DNA of 64,000 bases from Cysteiniphilum sp. JM-1 (GTDB lineage Bacteria; Pseudomonadota; Gammaproteobacteria; Francisellales; Francisellaceae): assembly GCF_008711525.1 (NCBI RefSeq), contig NZ_VXKS01000002.1, positions 98,738-162,737 on the forward strand. Reading direction: 5' to 3'. Positions within the stretch are counted from its first letter, which is position 1. Every line of letters starts with the position of its first letter. The notes under the pieces were generated by a model. That model was not told the DNA's origin, made no database searches, and saw only the letters and a program-made list of their open reading frames with translations. Position numbers and translations under genes: made by a program. Positions 45,194-53,327 of the stretch are shown here, piece by piece.

Positions 45194-45373
45194 ATGCTAA
45201 AGTCCTTGGTTGAATACATAAAAAAAAATCGCAACACACCACTAAGACACTGTAGTAAAAAGACGGTGCAAGAAATTATTGATGCCGACATGCCAGAATC
45301 TGTAAAAGTTGACTTGTTAAATAAACTCCCCAAAGAAAATGCAAATTATGTAGTTCGCAAACCAAATATTTAG
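45194..45373 (+). CDS. Small basic protein (59 aa) of unknown function
   Basis: The ORF is MLKSLVEYIKKNRNTPLRHC ... NYVVRKPNI, 59 residues. It is preceded by AAGGAG about 11 nt before the ATG and is the only sense-like frame in the gap between the SemiSWEET-like gene and the PAS-receiver gene. The middle (KTVQEIIDADMPESVKVDLL) looks like a compact helical domain. A 71-aa frame on the opposite strand overlaps it but lacks a ribosome site. No family recognised. Confidence 0.55.
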   Translation: MLKSLVEYIKKNRNTPLRHCSKKTVQEIIDADMPESVKVDLLNKLPKENANYVVRKPNI

Positions 45374-45407
45374 TTATACCCCTAGCGAAGTGATTTACCA
45401 GAGTTCA

Positions 45408-46829
45408 TCAAATCAACATCTCTTCTGGCACAAAATCTCTAATCACCCTATTAATATCAATAGCGAGTTCAGGTTTGAGAAAAACCCAATCAACGCCACA
45501 AGCTTGGTAGTTTAATTCCTCAGCCTCAATCAAATGCCCAGTGTAGCCATAGATAGGGCAAGCGATATTGTTCTGCTGCCACTGTAACTGGCGTATTTGT
45601 ACTGCTAATTCGAAGCCATCCATTTCAGGTAAGCCTATATCAACGACAATAATATCAAAAACATTATGCTTCACAGCAGTAAGTGCTTCTACAGGCGTGC
45701 TGACACTAATGCACTCTCCTTTTTGTGCATCACCAACATAAGGGCAAATTGAAATCAATCTTTCAAAACTCACTCTTGAATTTTCATCATCTTCTACATA
45801 TAGAATTTTTAAATACTTTTCTTTGGCAATCCGCGCTTTAATCATCTGAACAATATATTCACGCCACGGCTTAAATACATTGTCATCAATACTACTAACC
45901 AACTCGTCCATACGTAATTTTTTGACAATTTCAATCTCTTTTGTTGTTGCCAAGCTAGGATGTATTGCGTTTGATTCTGTTCTTATACCAAAGTAACAAG
46001 ACGATGTGTTCTTTGTTAATAACGCTAGCTTTGGATCGATAATATTAGTGATAATTATTTGATATTCACCATTCTCCAACGACAGAAGCATATCATCTTG
46101 TTTCATCAAGTCTTTATGCGTTGTTATATCAAATTGAAGGTAATAGCTTGACTGTAAAGCAACCATAAGATCACTACTTATCTCATCATATATAATTAAT
46201 GCCTTATAGAAAAAGTATCTTGCAATATCATTTGCTTTTGTTCTTTTATATACCCGCTCCCAAAACGGCAGAGATTGCCTGCCCAATAATTGCATACTAA
46301 TCGATGCCATGCTATCGCTAATCGCCTTAGCCCCTTCTATCGCATCAAGCTGACCCAAAAAGCAATCTTCCTTCATCAGAAACTGAACGTATCCTTTCAA
46401 TGCGTTAAGACATTCTTTAAGTTGTAGCTCTAACTTATTATTGCCTTCTGTTAATTTAACGCGACAAAGCATACCAATAACTTTTCGATCACCATCATAT
46501 ATCAGCATTTTATGTGATTGTAAGACAAGATCTCCTAAGCGCCCACTGGGGTCATAATAACTTTCCAACTCAAATTTATAATCCGTTTTCCCTTGCGCCA
46601 TAAATTGCAGATTACCTTGTTCTATTTTATGATTGAAATACAGTTTAGTATCAGAAATTTTCCTGCCAACCAAATCCGATTTTTCTGCACCAATCAACTC
46701 AGCATAGGCATCGTTGTAGTCAACTATTTTTGCCTCCTTATCAACGATATAACAAGGATCATCAAATCCATTCACTGTTAGTTTTATAGATGTTTGCATT
46801 TCTACGTTATCTTCTGCACTATCTTTCAT
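45408..46829 (-). CDS. PAS-receiver signalling protein without recognisable kinase core
   Basis: The protein has 473 residues. An N-terminal PAS domain (about 18-130; FDDPCYIVDKEAKIVDYNDA, LVGRKISDTK) is followed by a helical middle (about 130-340) in which I find neither H-box nor ATP-binding motifs. A C-terminal receiver (about 343-465) has LKILYVEDDEN, phospho-acceptor Asp in DIIVVDIGLPEMDGFELAVQ, YGYTGH and FLKP. The receiver is complete. It resembles hybrid sensors whose kinase has been lost or replaced. It has an AAGGA ribosome site, and the PAS-PAS kinase at 37 kb is a plausible phosphodonor. No DNA-binding domain is present, so its output is probably another phosphotransfer step or protein binding. 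Confidence 0.8.
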   Translation of the reverse strand: MKDSAEDNVEMQTSIKLTVNGFDDPCYIVDKEAKIVDYNDAYAELIGAEKSDLVGRKISDTKLYFNHKIEQGNLQFMAQGKTDYKFELESYYDPSGRLGDLVLQSHKMLIYDGDRKVIGMLCRVKLTEGNNKLELQLKECLNALKGYVQFLMKEDCFLGQLDAIEGAKAISDSMASISMQLLGRQSLPFWERVYKRTKANDIARYFFYKALIIYDEISSDLMVALQSSYYLQFDITTHKDLMKQDDMLLSLENGEYQIIITNIIDPKLALLTKNTSSCYFGIRTESNAIHPSLATTKEIEIVKKLRMDELVSSIDDNVFKPWREYIVQMIKARIAKEKYLKILYVEDDENSRVSFERLISICPYVGDAQKGECISVSTPVEALTAVKHNVFDIIVVDIGLPEMDGFELAVQIRQLQWQQNNIACPIYGYTGHLIEAEELNYQACGVDWVFLKPELAIDINRVIRDFVPEEMLI

Positions 46830-47177
46830 TGCTATTTACATCCTTAAATATATCTACTCCACTACAGATACAGCTTTTCCATTTCAAAAACCTAAAAAAT
46901 GCAAAGAGATGATTGGCTGTATCACACATTTCTCGTCGTAACGACTTCCATATTATAATTTTTTCATCACTTTATATTATTATATTTCCGTAATATAACG
47001 TTATCTTAAAGTATTTTCTTGATACATAATGCAGCATTAAATTGATATAGTTGACAATAGCAACATAAATTGCGCTAATTTGATGTCATTTCTGCCATAT
47101 CCTTTACTAGTCTTCAGTCACAAAAGAGATTTAACTAATCAGTCAGAGTAACAAATATAAATGAACATAAGACACTC
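46830..47177. other. Divergent intergenic region between two signalling genes
   Basis: This 348-bp AT-rich region lies between the PAS-receiver gene (minus) and the membrane kinase gene (plus). It holds no gene. TTATATT (46980-46986) and AATATAA (46992-46998) form a 7-bp palindrome with a 5-nt loop, a possible operator. Confidence 0.45.
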
Positions 47178-48461
47178 ATGCACAAGTACTATATAAAATT
47201 TTGGCTTTTCCCTGCTATATTCACCTGCTTTTTGATCATTAATTTCAGTCTAGTTGTCTTGTCACTTTTGAGTTATTGCAACACACAATATCATAAAACC
47301 GTTCACCTAATCACAGACAATGCCACTGCACTTGTCAGCACGCACAGTAGCCTAAACAAAGAGCATTCGCCACAGCCAATATCAAACCATATCAGGATTG
47401 ATTTCTCTAGTTATCCTATCTATAGCAAAACCATCTATCTTGATCTTAATACGCTGCAAAGCCAACAAACACTGCTGCATAAATCGATTCGCAAAAGTAT
47501 TATGTCAAAGATCTCAAGTATTAGTTTTCATTCACAGCATTTATCCGTTTGTTATGATAATGATTTTTGTGCCAATTTTGTCGTCGATACTTCTGAAAGA
47601 TTTTATTTTTATTTGATCATTGCAATGTTTGCCATGAGTCTTATTGTCATTGTTCCTTGGTATTTTTTCTATACACAAAAACTGATTAATCCTTTTATAA
47701 AAATGAAGAAAATTGCAGATGATCTTGCTATCGATCAGCAATTAATTACTTACAAAAGTGCATTCAACTTTAAAAACATGGCAGAGCTTATTTCAATTGT
47801 TAGCGAAAAACTTGACAAAATCAATGACGAAAAATTGCGTATTTTTGCTGCGATTTCACATGATCTTAAAACACCGATTACCAAAGCAACCCTTTATAGC
47901 AAAAGCCATCTTAACCCCAAAGATCAGCAAGCCCTGCAGAAATACTTCAGTGATATGGATTATCTTATTAATCAAATACAGGTTTTTGCTAAAAAGAGCT
48001 ACTTTGAAGAAGACTTTAATCAAGTTAATCTTAGTGATCTTGTGGAGTCGATGTATCATGAATACCATGACGCGGGCTTTAATGTACAGTTTATATCATC
48101 CGATATCAAACCATGTATTATAAAGCTTCAACGTAAGGCATTTAAACGCGTATTACAAAACCTTATTGATAATGCCCTGAAGTATGCCGGAGATGCTCAA
48201 ATCAAGCTTATCAACGATGCGCTTAATAACACGATTTCTCTAGAAATTATTGATTCAGGATCTGGTATTGCCGAGGATAAATTATCTCAGATTTTTGAGC
48301 CTTTTTATCGCGTTGATCTCGCGCGCAATCATCGTATTCCTGGTTCAGGCTTAGGACTTGCCATCGCCAAAGAAATTATCATCAAAAATAAAGGGCATAT
48401 AAGCATTAAAAACCGCACGGATAGCCACGGGCTTATTGTTAGCATTTATTGGAAGCTATAG
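47178..48461 (+). CDS. Membrane-bound sensor histidine kinase
   Basis: This 427-residue protein has a membrane segment at about 10-33, a periplasmic sensor of about 105 residues, a second membrane segment at about 140-163 and a HAMP linker (INPFIKMKKIADDLAIDQ). The phospho-acceptor domain has FAAISHDLKTPITKATLYSK (His near 233). The HATPase domain has NLIDNALKYAGDA, DSGSGIAEDKLSQIFEPFYR and GSGLGLAIAKEII. Length and order match the EnvZ/OmpR-partner class. No response regulator is adjacent; the OmpR-type regulator at 60.6-61.4 kb is the only complete one in the window and a candidate partner. No clear ribosome site precedes the ATG. Confidence 0.9.
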   Translation: MHKYYIKFWLFPAIFTCFLIINFSLVVLSLLSYCNTQYHKTVHLITDNATALVSTHSSLNKEHSPQPISNHIRIDFSSYPIYSKTIYLDLNTLQSQQTLLHKSIRKSIMSKISSISFHSQHLSVCYDNDFCANFVVDTSERFYFYLIIAMFAMSLIVIVPWYFFYTQKLINPFIKMKKIADDLAIDQQLITYKSAFNFKNMAELISIVSEKLDKINDEKLRIFAAISHDLKTPITKATLYSKSHLNPKDQQALQKYFSDMDYLINQIQVFAKKSYFEEDFNQVNLSDLVESMYHEYHDAGFNVQFISSDIKPCIIKLQRKAFKRVLQNLIDNALKYAGDAQIKLINDALNNTISLEIIDSGSGIAEDKLSQIFEPFYRVDLARNHRIPGSGLGLAIAKEIIIKNKGHISIKNRTDSHGLIVSIYWKL

Positions 48462-48495
48462 TAATGAATCAAGAATAAGTTGCATCAGCTAACAC

Positions 48496-48548
48496 CTCTC
48501 CCCTTGTGGGAGAGGTCGTGCAACTTAAGCTGCGCGGGTGAGGGGGAT
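48496..48548. repeat. Dispersed ~52-bp repeat, copy 3
   Basis: CCTCTCCC-CTTGT-GGGAGAGG forms a perfect 8-bp hairpin in this copy, followed by the shared GCTGCGCGGGTGAGGGGGA. It lies between the histidine kinase (plus) and dotN (minus), convergent ends, where it could act as a two-way terminator. Confidence 0.9.
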
Positions 48549-48623
48549 AATTGAAGCTCAACTTATTTTTTCATTATTACATAGCTATACGAAGTCCTAG
48601 TCGCACACAGTGGATCACTTCAA

Positions 48624-49160
48624 TTAGTCACATCCTACATTAGGTAAAAAGCAAGTTTTGTCAAACCAATGTTTTGTTGTATCCATATGCTGCTGATAAA
48701 ACAGTTTAAAGTAAAAAGGATCACTAATATCCACACCACAGACATCTAGCCAACGACTTTGGCACGCCTTAAGCTCAGCATAAAAGCTTTTTTTATCAAG
48801 CACTGATAGATCATCACCATGCTGTAGCCAGTTTATAAAAAAATTAAGCTTCGCTTGACTAACTTCAGGTAGATAGATAAAACAACCGTTTGTTGGCTTA
48901 TTATTTAAACTATCGCACACAAAAATACTATGAATACACAACTGACATATCCAAGTAGATTCATTGTCAACCACATCAAAAGCATAATTGATAGGAAATG
49001 GCTGCAACGCCAACGAGTATTGCATAACATCGGTATTGCATAAGCCACACCTTTTCACCTCACACGCTAACATATCCTTATTGATCGTTTTCAACCATGC
49101 TTGATATGTTTCAAATTGACCTCTTTCAAAAAACCATTGATGCTTTAGATTATTCACCAT
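48624..49160 (-). CDS. dotN: DotN/IcmJ, zinc-binding coupling-complex protein
   Basis: The start is the ATG at 49160, preceded by GGGGGCG and overlapping the GH26 gene by 11 nt. The frame is open to 49250, but those codons lie inside the GH26 gene. The result is 178 residues. Cysteine pairs CGLCNTD and WICQLCIHS, with further Cys before the C-terminus (CQSRWLDVCGVD), match the zinc-binding DotN fold. FIYLPEVSQAKLNFFINWLQ corresponds to the conserved IcmJ 'LPE-S' stretch. DotN belongs to the type IV coupling complex with DotL, DotM, IcmS and IcmW. It is the last gene of the second block. In Legionella icmJ is followed by icmB (dotO); here dotO lies upstream, so the order is changed. Confidence 0.85.
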   Translation of the reverse strand: MVNNLKHQWFFERGQFETYQAWLKTINKDMLACEVKRCGLCNTDVMQYSLALQPFPINYAFDVVDNESTWICQLCIHSIFVCDSLNNKPTNGCFIYLPEVSQAKLNFFINWLQHGDDLSVLDKKSFYAELKACQSRWLDVCGVDISDPFYFKLFYQQHMDTTKHWFDKTCFLPNVGCD

Positions 49161-50541
49161 GTAATCGCCCCCAATCATAATTTGGCTTAAATTGACTGTC
49201 ATATGCACCACCGGTATAAACCTTAGCATTATTATAGGTGTCATCAACATCTTGCGCTGAATTTTGACTCGTCAGCCCCTGTCCCCATACACTCCATATA
49301 ACCCAAGGACTAGCTGATAGCTCATCACGATCATTTTCGCCAATGGGTACGCTATAAGTTTCTGCCATCATCCGCGGTTTATTATATTTTTGAAGATAGT
49401 CATAATAGTATTGCGGTGGTGGTGAAGTAACATAATCATCAACCGCAACAATATCAACATATTGACTGCCTGGATAATACGCATCAGGATCTGTAGCATA
49501 GCCATCACCCCATGCTAAAGGCGCCCATACAAAGATTAGGTTATGAAGTCCTCTGGTTTTAACCAAATAATCGTAGGCTATTATCCATAGCGCTTTATAA
49601 TCAGAAGGATCTCCTGCCCACCAAAATGGATTGGACTGACTTTTGGGCACATTCATTTCATGATAGAGCCGTAATAAAACAGGAACATTAAATTTAGCTA
49701 AATAGCTTAATTGATCAGCAAGATAACTTAAGTCCTTTAACAAAGACTCATACTCTGGTGTTTTATCTTGCCAATCAACAACTTTCTTAAGAAAATCATT
49801 GTTGTTGCCTTGACCATACTCTGTCGGCAGGCTTTTTAATTGTGTATTTTGAAAGCTTTTTTTTGGCGCACCTGGATAGGGTTCATGAAAAGAAAAACCA
49901 ATCAATCCAGCAGCAGTACCTCCATTATGCGGATAATCAAACTGTGGTGTAACACAACTTTCTGATTGACAGTAAAAGCTTGGATCAGCCTGCTGCATAT
50001 AATTATAAGAGTAATCACGTCCACGCGGATAACCTTTCCATACATTCATCGCTAGATCCAACACATAATCAACATATTTCCAATTATATATGCCAGACTG
50101 CCATTTTTGATCATATGTTCTAGGTTGAAACGCTCCCCAGTCTGACTGATACCAGCCAGGTCCCATATCTAATTCTAAAAATGCCGGCAGTTTTTTGCTT
50201 AAATAATACGATTTATTATAGTAATACCCTGGGGGATAGGATGAGTTCGTCGCCATCATATGTAAGGCTTGATCACCATAATTTGCCGCATTATAAACTT
50301 CTTGCTGCAATTCTTCATGCTCACCGATAACGGTTTTATGATTACAATAATCATCACGAGCACAGCTCTCTAAACTAGCTAAAAAATCATATACATGCTG
50401 CGTATTAAGCGAAGCATTTGCATCAGTCAAACGATTCAAAATCGGATTACTTACTGCATATATTGATGTGCTCGATAGCATCATAGTGGACAAAGTTGTT
50501 ATACCAATTATTTTTTTTATTTTTCTTCTTATCATTATCAT
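49150..50541 (-). CDS. Secreted glycoside hydrolase family 26 protein (beta-mannanase-like)
   Basis: The protein has 463 residues, with a signal peptide ending near SSTSIYA (about 29). GH26 marks are IGFSFHEPYPG, VPVLLRLYHEMN (acid/base Glu near residue 294), NPFWWAGDPSDYKALW, LIFVWAPLAWGDG, YYPGSQYVDIVAVDDYV and KPRMMAETYSVP, whose Glu (near 392) is the expected nucleophile. Both catalytic Glu residues are thus present. GH26 enzymes cut beta-1,4-mannans, or in some members other beta-glycans. It starts 9 nt after dotM and overlaps dotN by 11 nt, so it is firmly inside the dot/icm operon. Such a gene is not part of known Dot/Icm loci. It may cut host, amoebal or peptidoglycan-like polymers, or simply be a passenger. 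Confidence 0.88.
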   Translation of the reverse strand: MIMIRRKIKKIIGITTLSTMMLSSTSIYAVSNPILNRLTDANASLNTQHVYDFLASLESCARDDYCNHKTVIGEHEELQQEVYNAANYGDQALHMMATNSSYPPGYYYNKSYYLSKKLPAFLELDMGPGWYQSDWGAFQPRTYDQKWQSGIYNWKYVDYVLDLAMNVWKGYPRGRDYSYNYMQQADPSFYCQSESCVTPQFDYPHNGGTAAGLIGFSFHEPYPGAPKKSFQNTQLKSLPTEYGQGNNNDFLKKVVDWQDKTPEYESLLKDLSYLADQLSYLAKFNVPVLLRLYHEMNVPKSQSNPFWWAGDPSDYKALWIIAYDYLVKTRGLHNLIFVWAPLAWGDGYATDPDAYYPGSQYVDIVAVDDYVTSPPPQYYYDYLQKYNKPRMMAETYSVPIGENDRDELSASPWVIWSVWGQGLTSQNSAQDVDDTYNNAKVYTGGAYDSQFKPNYDWGRLHGE

Positions 50542-50550
50542 TTTTCTTTC

Positions 50551-51663
50551 TTAACAAGTTGACATGAATTTATCAGCTAATCCTAGGATGTTTTTTTTTA
50601 CTGCCTCAATCAACTGTTCCAATAGTGGCGTTTCCACCTTAAAGCCAACAGCATTTTCAGTTTGCCAATGGCTATACGCTGCAGCCCCTTCAATAAAAAC
50701 CGCTTGCCTGCCAACATTATTTAAGGTATACCACAACGTGCGATCTTTTGTTTTAAGCCATAAAAAGCTTGCTGTTGCCAAAATACCAGTTGATCTGGCT
50801 TTCACTAAAAGTCCGCATAACAGTGTTCGCACATAGGCATGCTTTTGACATATTAAAGTGACTTCTGGATGCTCTAAGACTGATTGAGCCATCGATTTCA
50901 ACTCATTGGCATTGACTTTGTCGGTAGAAGCTTTCTCTAATAAAGCTTGCGTCTGACGATCATTGCCCGCAATTCTTAAGGCAAATGCCGTAAATAAAAT
51001 CTGCTCATTGATTGATAAGGTCGAAAATCCATTAAACTTCGATCCTAATTGATTTAACAATTCTTGCTCAAGCTTAATATCATTTATTTTATTTATTTTA
51101 CTTGTTTGACTCACATATTCTGCCTTGTCCGTTGACACTGCTTTATTGTCATGACTTTCATACAAATCATATTGTTTAAGAAAATCTTTAACGCTAAGCG
51201 CTGAAGCCCATGCGCCTTGACAAGATGATGTTTTCTCTAAGGATTGATCTAATGTTGGCTGAATATGCTTAAAATGAGCAACCATTCGTTTTGCTAATTT
51301 TGCCATATCATAGTAAACATTAAATAGTCTTTTAGGATGTAGTAACACCACAGCAAAAATTAAGACACCTAAAAGAACCGCCACCGATAGGCGCAATGCA
51401 AGTCCAACCTGATTATTAAGTGCCATTAATTCACTAAAGGATATCGTGCTTGGATTAATGCGCATCAATTGGTTTTTTAACAAACTTGCGCTATGTGAGA
51501 AAAATCCAAAAAAACTCAACTCAAAATGCATTATCGCAACATACGCCATATTGATATATGTCGCAAAAAAATAATAACCAACGAAGCCTAAAAAAATGAT
51601 GCTTCCGGCAATAAAAATATGTGTCACGCTATTGTCTTCAGACATGCCTTGTTGTCTTGCCAC
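50551..51663 (-). CDS. dotM: DotM/IcmP, type IV coupling-complex membrane protein
   Basis: This 370-residue protein starts at a GTG with AAAGGA upstream. It has two N-terminal membrane regions (about 12-45 and 90-108) and a cytoplasmic domain from about 110. The C-terminal part contains FLWLKTKDRTLWYTLNNVGR, then QAVFIEGAAAYSHWQTE. This 'LWLK-xDR-LWY-LN-VGR ... EGAAAY-HW-xE' pattern is conserved in DotM/IcmP, in which the region recognises acidic Glu-rich signals of effectors. Length is close to Legionella DotM (about 376). It is preceded by an unknown 147-aa gene and followed by the GH26 gene. DotL is not in the window. Confidence 0.9.
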   Translation of the reverse strand: MARQQGMSEDNSVTHIFIAGSIIFLGFVGYYFFATYINMAYVAIMHFELSFFGFFSHSASLLKNQLMRINPSTISFSELMALNNQVGLALRLSVAVLLGVLIFAVVLLHPKRLFNVYYDMAKLAKRMVAHFKHIQPTLDQSLEKTSSCQGAWASALSVKDFLKQYDLYESHDNKAVSTDKAEYVSQTSKINKINDIKLEQELLNQLGSKFNGFSTLSINEQILFTAFALRIAGNDRQTQALLEKASTDKVNANELKSMAQSVLEHPEVTLICQKHAYVRTLLCGLLVKARSTGILATASFLWLKTKDRTLWYTLNNVGRQAVFIEGAAAYSHWQTENAVGFKVETPLLEQLIEAVKKNILGLADKFMSTC

Positions 51664-51689
51664 ATTGTTGTCCTTTAAATACTTATAAA

Positions 51690-51715
51690 TCCTTCGGCTA
51701 CGCTCAGGGTACGAT
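51690..51715. repeat. CTTCGGCT/CTTCGACT-type repeat, half copy inside the dot/icm block
   Basis: TCCTTCGGCTACGCTCAGGG and the following TACGAT resemble the left arm of the copy at 12642. It lies between the 147-aa gene and dotM. Confidence 0.55.
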
Positions 51716-51735
51716 TGATAATATTAGATAAACAG

Positions 51736-52179
51736 TTATTCATAATCATTGTTTGTTGTATTTGCCTTATCACCTGCAAGGTAAGTTTCAATATTGCTCC
51801 CTGTTGGCGTTGAATTCTTTGAATTCATTGCGTCCTGTACCTCATCACTTTGATCAAACTCAAGTCTCTCTTCTTGCTGATAGGCTTTATTCATATAGTC
51901 ATAAGCATCATCTTCCGACTGTATCTTTGATAAATTGTTCAACCTAGTTTCAAATCCTTCCTCAACGCCATTAAATACCTCATTAGCAAGTAGTCTAATT
52001 TTATTATCTTGTGTTGCTGCTATCGGAAAATCATGCGCTTGTAAACACGCAGCATAACGGTCAATTTGAGCTTGTCGCTTGTCACTTAACTGTTGGTACA
52101 GCGCGTTAATCGCCGCTACTTTAGGATGAGATTGACTCCCTAATTGCTCAAGCTTTACTTCTTTGGTTGTTTTATTCAT
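51736..52179 (-). CDS. Unknown 147-aa soluble protein between dotI and dotM
   Basis: This small, acidic, soluble protein has no membrane segment. The N-terminal two thirds are helical (VAAINALYQQLSDKRQAQID, RLLANEVFNGVEEGFETRLN), and the last 35 residues are disordered, Asn/Thr/Ser-rich and acidic. The ribosome site is AGGGG. I do not recognise it. Its position between two core genes and its adaptor-like size suggest a species-specific partner of the coupling complex, playing a role like IcmS or DotY. Neither relationship is shown by the sequence. The 35-residue tail resembles flexible tails of complex-binding adaptors. Confidence 0.7.
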   Translation of the reverse strand: MNKTTKEVKLEQLGSQSHPKVAAINALYQQLSDKRQAQIDRYAACLQAHDFPIAATQDNKIRLLANEVFNGVEEGFETRLNNLSKIQSEDDAYDYMNKAYQQEERLEFDQSDEVQDAMNSKNSTPTGSNIETYLAGDKANTTNNDYE

Positions 52180-52275
52180 TACGTATTACCCCTAATATTG
52201 CATTACCTCTCATGATAAACATTTGTTAATTACAATAAAAATTTTATTATGACCATTTTGACACAAAGTTTTTGA

Positions 52276-52893
52276 TTATTGCTTTGTCATCGCTAATACT
52301 TGAACGATTTCAAAACTACGCAAATCGCGTAAATTTGGCTCAATACCTTTGATCGTCAACGTTAAAATATATTGCGTATCTTGTGTTTGATTATCTTTTT
52401 GAAAATTCAAATCAATTGGCACTTGCACCTTCCAGCTTGGCTGACCATCTAAATACCCTGTTGCCACAATCATCGGCAAGCCTGTCACCACCGCTTGAGC
52501 CACCAGCTTTTGCGATTGAATTTGCGCTAGCACCGATGTAAAAGCAGCGATATAACTCTGCCAACCATCATCGCTAAATAAAGGACGCATTGATTGCATT
52601 TGCACTTTGTAGTTTAAAAAATCCAGCTGATAAAGCTTCGGCGCATTATTTGCCACCCATTGCACGAGATTGTCACTATTGAGTTTTAATGTCGGTGTTG
52701 ACTGCAACTGTACGACTTGCCCATCTGCCAAGACATAAACATAACGCAATTCAGTACGATTATGATTGAATAACAACACACATAAAACCACCACATTAAT
52801 CAGCAGACTAATACTAAATAAATGCAATATTTTTTGATAATGCTTACGATAAAAACTATTTTTCTCAATGACTTCTTGCAGTACTTCTGACAT
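52276..52893 (-). CDS. dotI: DotI/IcmL, VirB8-like inner-membrane protein
   Basis: This 205-residue protein has a short cytoplasmic N-terminus, one membrane segment (about 22-43: HLFSISLLINVVVLCVLLFN) and a periplasmic NTF2/VirB8-like domain. Family marks are YVLADGQVVQLQSTPTLKLN, the NAPKLYQLDFLNYKVQMQSM segment, FSDDGWQSYIAAF, and the strands WKVQVPIDLNFQ and YILTLTIKGI. DotI is a VirB8-like structural part of the inner-membrane complex. Length matches Legionella DotI (about 212). It starts 11 nt after icmW with a GAGGGA ribosome site. No dotJ-type second copy is present next to it. Confidence 0.92.
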   Translation of the reverse strand: MSEVLQEVIEKNSFYRKHYQKILHLFSISLLINVVVLCVLLFNHNRTELRYVYVLADGQVVQLQSTPTLKLNSDNLVQWVANNAPKLYQLDFLNYKVQMQSMRPLFSDDGWQSYIAAFTSVLAQIQSQKLVAQAVVTGLPMIVATGYLDGQPSWKVQVPIDLNFQKDNQTQDTQYILTLTIKGIEPNLRDLRSFEIVQVLAMTKQ

Positions 52894-52904
52894 ATTTCCC
52901 TCAT

Positions 52905-53327
52905 TTACATTGCTTGTAGAATGTGTGTAACTCGCTCAACTCTTTCATCACTAAAAATACGTGCCAAAGTTTGCAGCTTCTCAACAACGCCAGCACGCTC
53001 TAATACCGCTTTGCGCGCATGAGAAGAAGGCAAGCCCACCACATGATCTAAAGTTGCTTTAAAAAAATCGCCATTATGCTTTGCTAATTGCGCTAAGAAA
53101 TACGACAAATAAGCACTGGGAAGTTGTGATAAAACATCGGTTAAAAGATCGGCATATTGCGCTTGGAACTGTGTGTGACACAAATGCTCTAATAAGACTT
53201 CAAGCTTCTCTCTCACCTCATCATTTAAGGTCAATGTCAGTGTTTTTTCATGTGCTTCTAAGTTCACTAACAAGTTATTAATCACCGGATTTTCATAACT
53301 TTTCCAATAAGCTAGTTCATTCTGCAT
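52905..53327 (-). CDS. icmW: IcmW, Dot/Icm adaptor chaperone
   Basis: The preferred start is the ATG at 53327, preceded by AAAGAGGACGATT (SD AGAGGA); an earlier in-frame ATG at 53357 lies within dotO. The result is 140 residues, close to IcmW of Legionella (151). Family marks are YW near the N-terminus with ENPVINNLLVNLEA, and the C-terminal VVEKLQTLARIFSDERVERV followed by LQAM, which parallels the conserved 'ERLRLLSRVF...LVLRALE' end. IcmW works with IcmS as an adaptor that brings effectors to the DotL/DotM coupling complex. It overlaps the dotO end by 11 nt, so translation is probably coupled. In Legionella icmW follows icmV, but here it lies 45 kb from icmV. Confidence 0.8.
   Translation of the reverse strand: MQNELAYWKSYENPVINNLLVNLEAHEKTLTLTLNDEVREKLEVLLEHLCHTQFQAQYADLLTDVLSQLPSAYLSYFLAQLAKHNGDFFKATLDHVVGLPSSHARKAVLERAGVVEKLQTLARIFSDERVERVTHILQAM

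Noticed and set aside
45118..45333. 71-aa minus-strand frame opposite the 59-aa gene
   Set aside because: There is no ribosome site; the plus-strand frame has AAGGAG and a better residue pattern.
49161..49250. Upstream extension of DotN to 208 residues
   Set aside because: The extra codons overlap the end of the GH26 coding region, and the GGGGG ribosome site supports the ATG at 49160, even though 208 aa equals the Legionella length.
51736..52179. Calling the 147-aa protein IcmS or IcmQ
   Set aside because: Length and tail do not fit IcmS, and no IcmQ motif is visible; kept as unknown.
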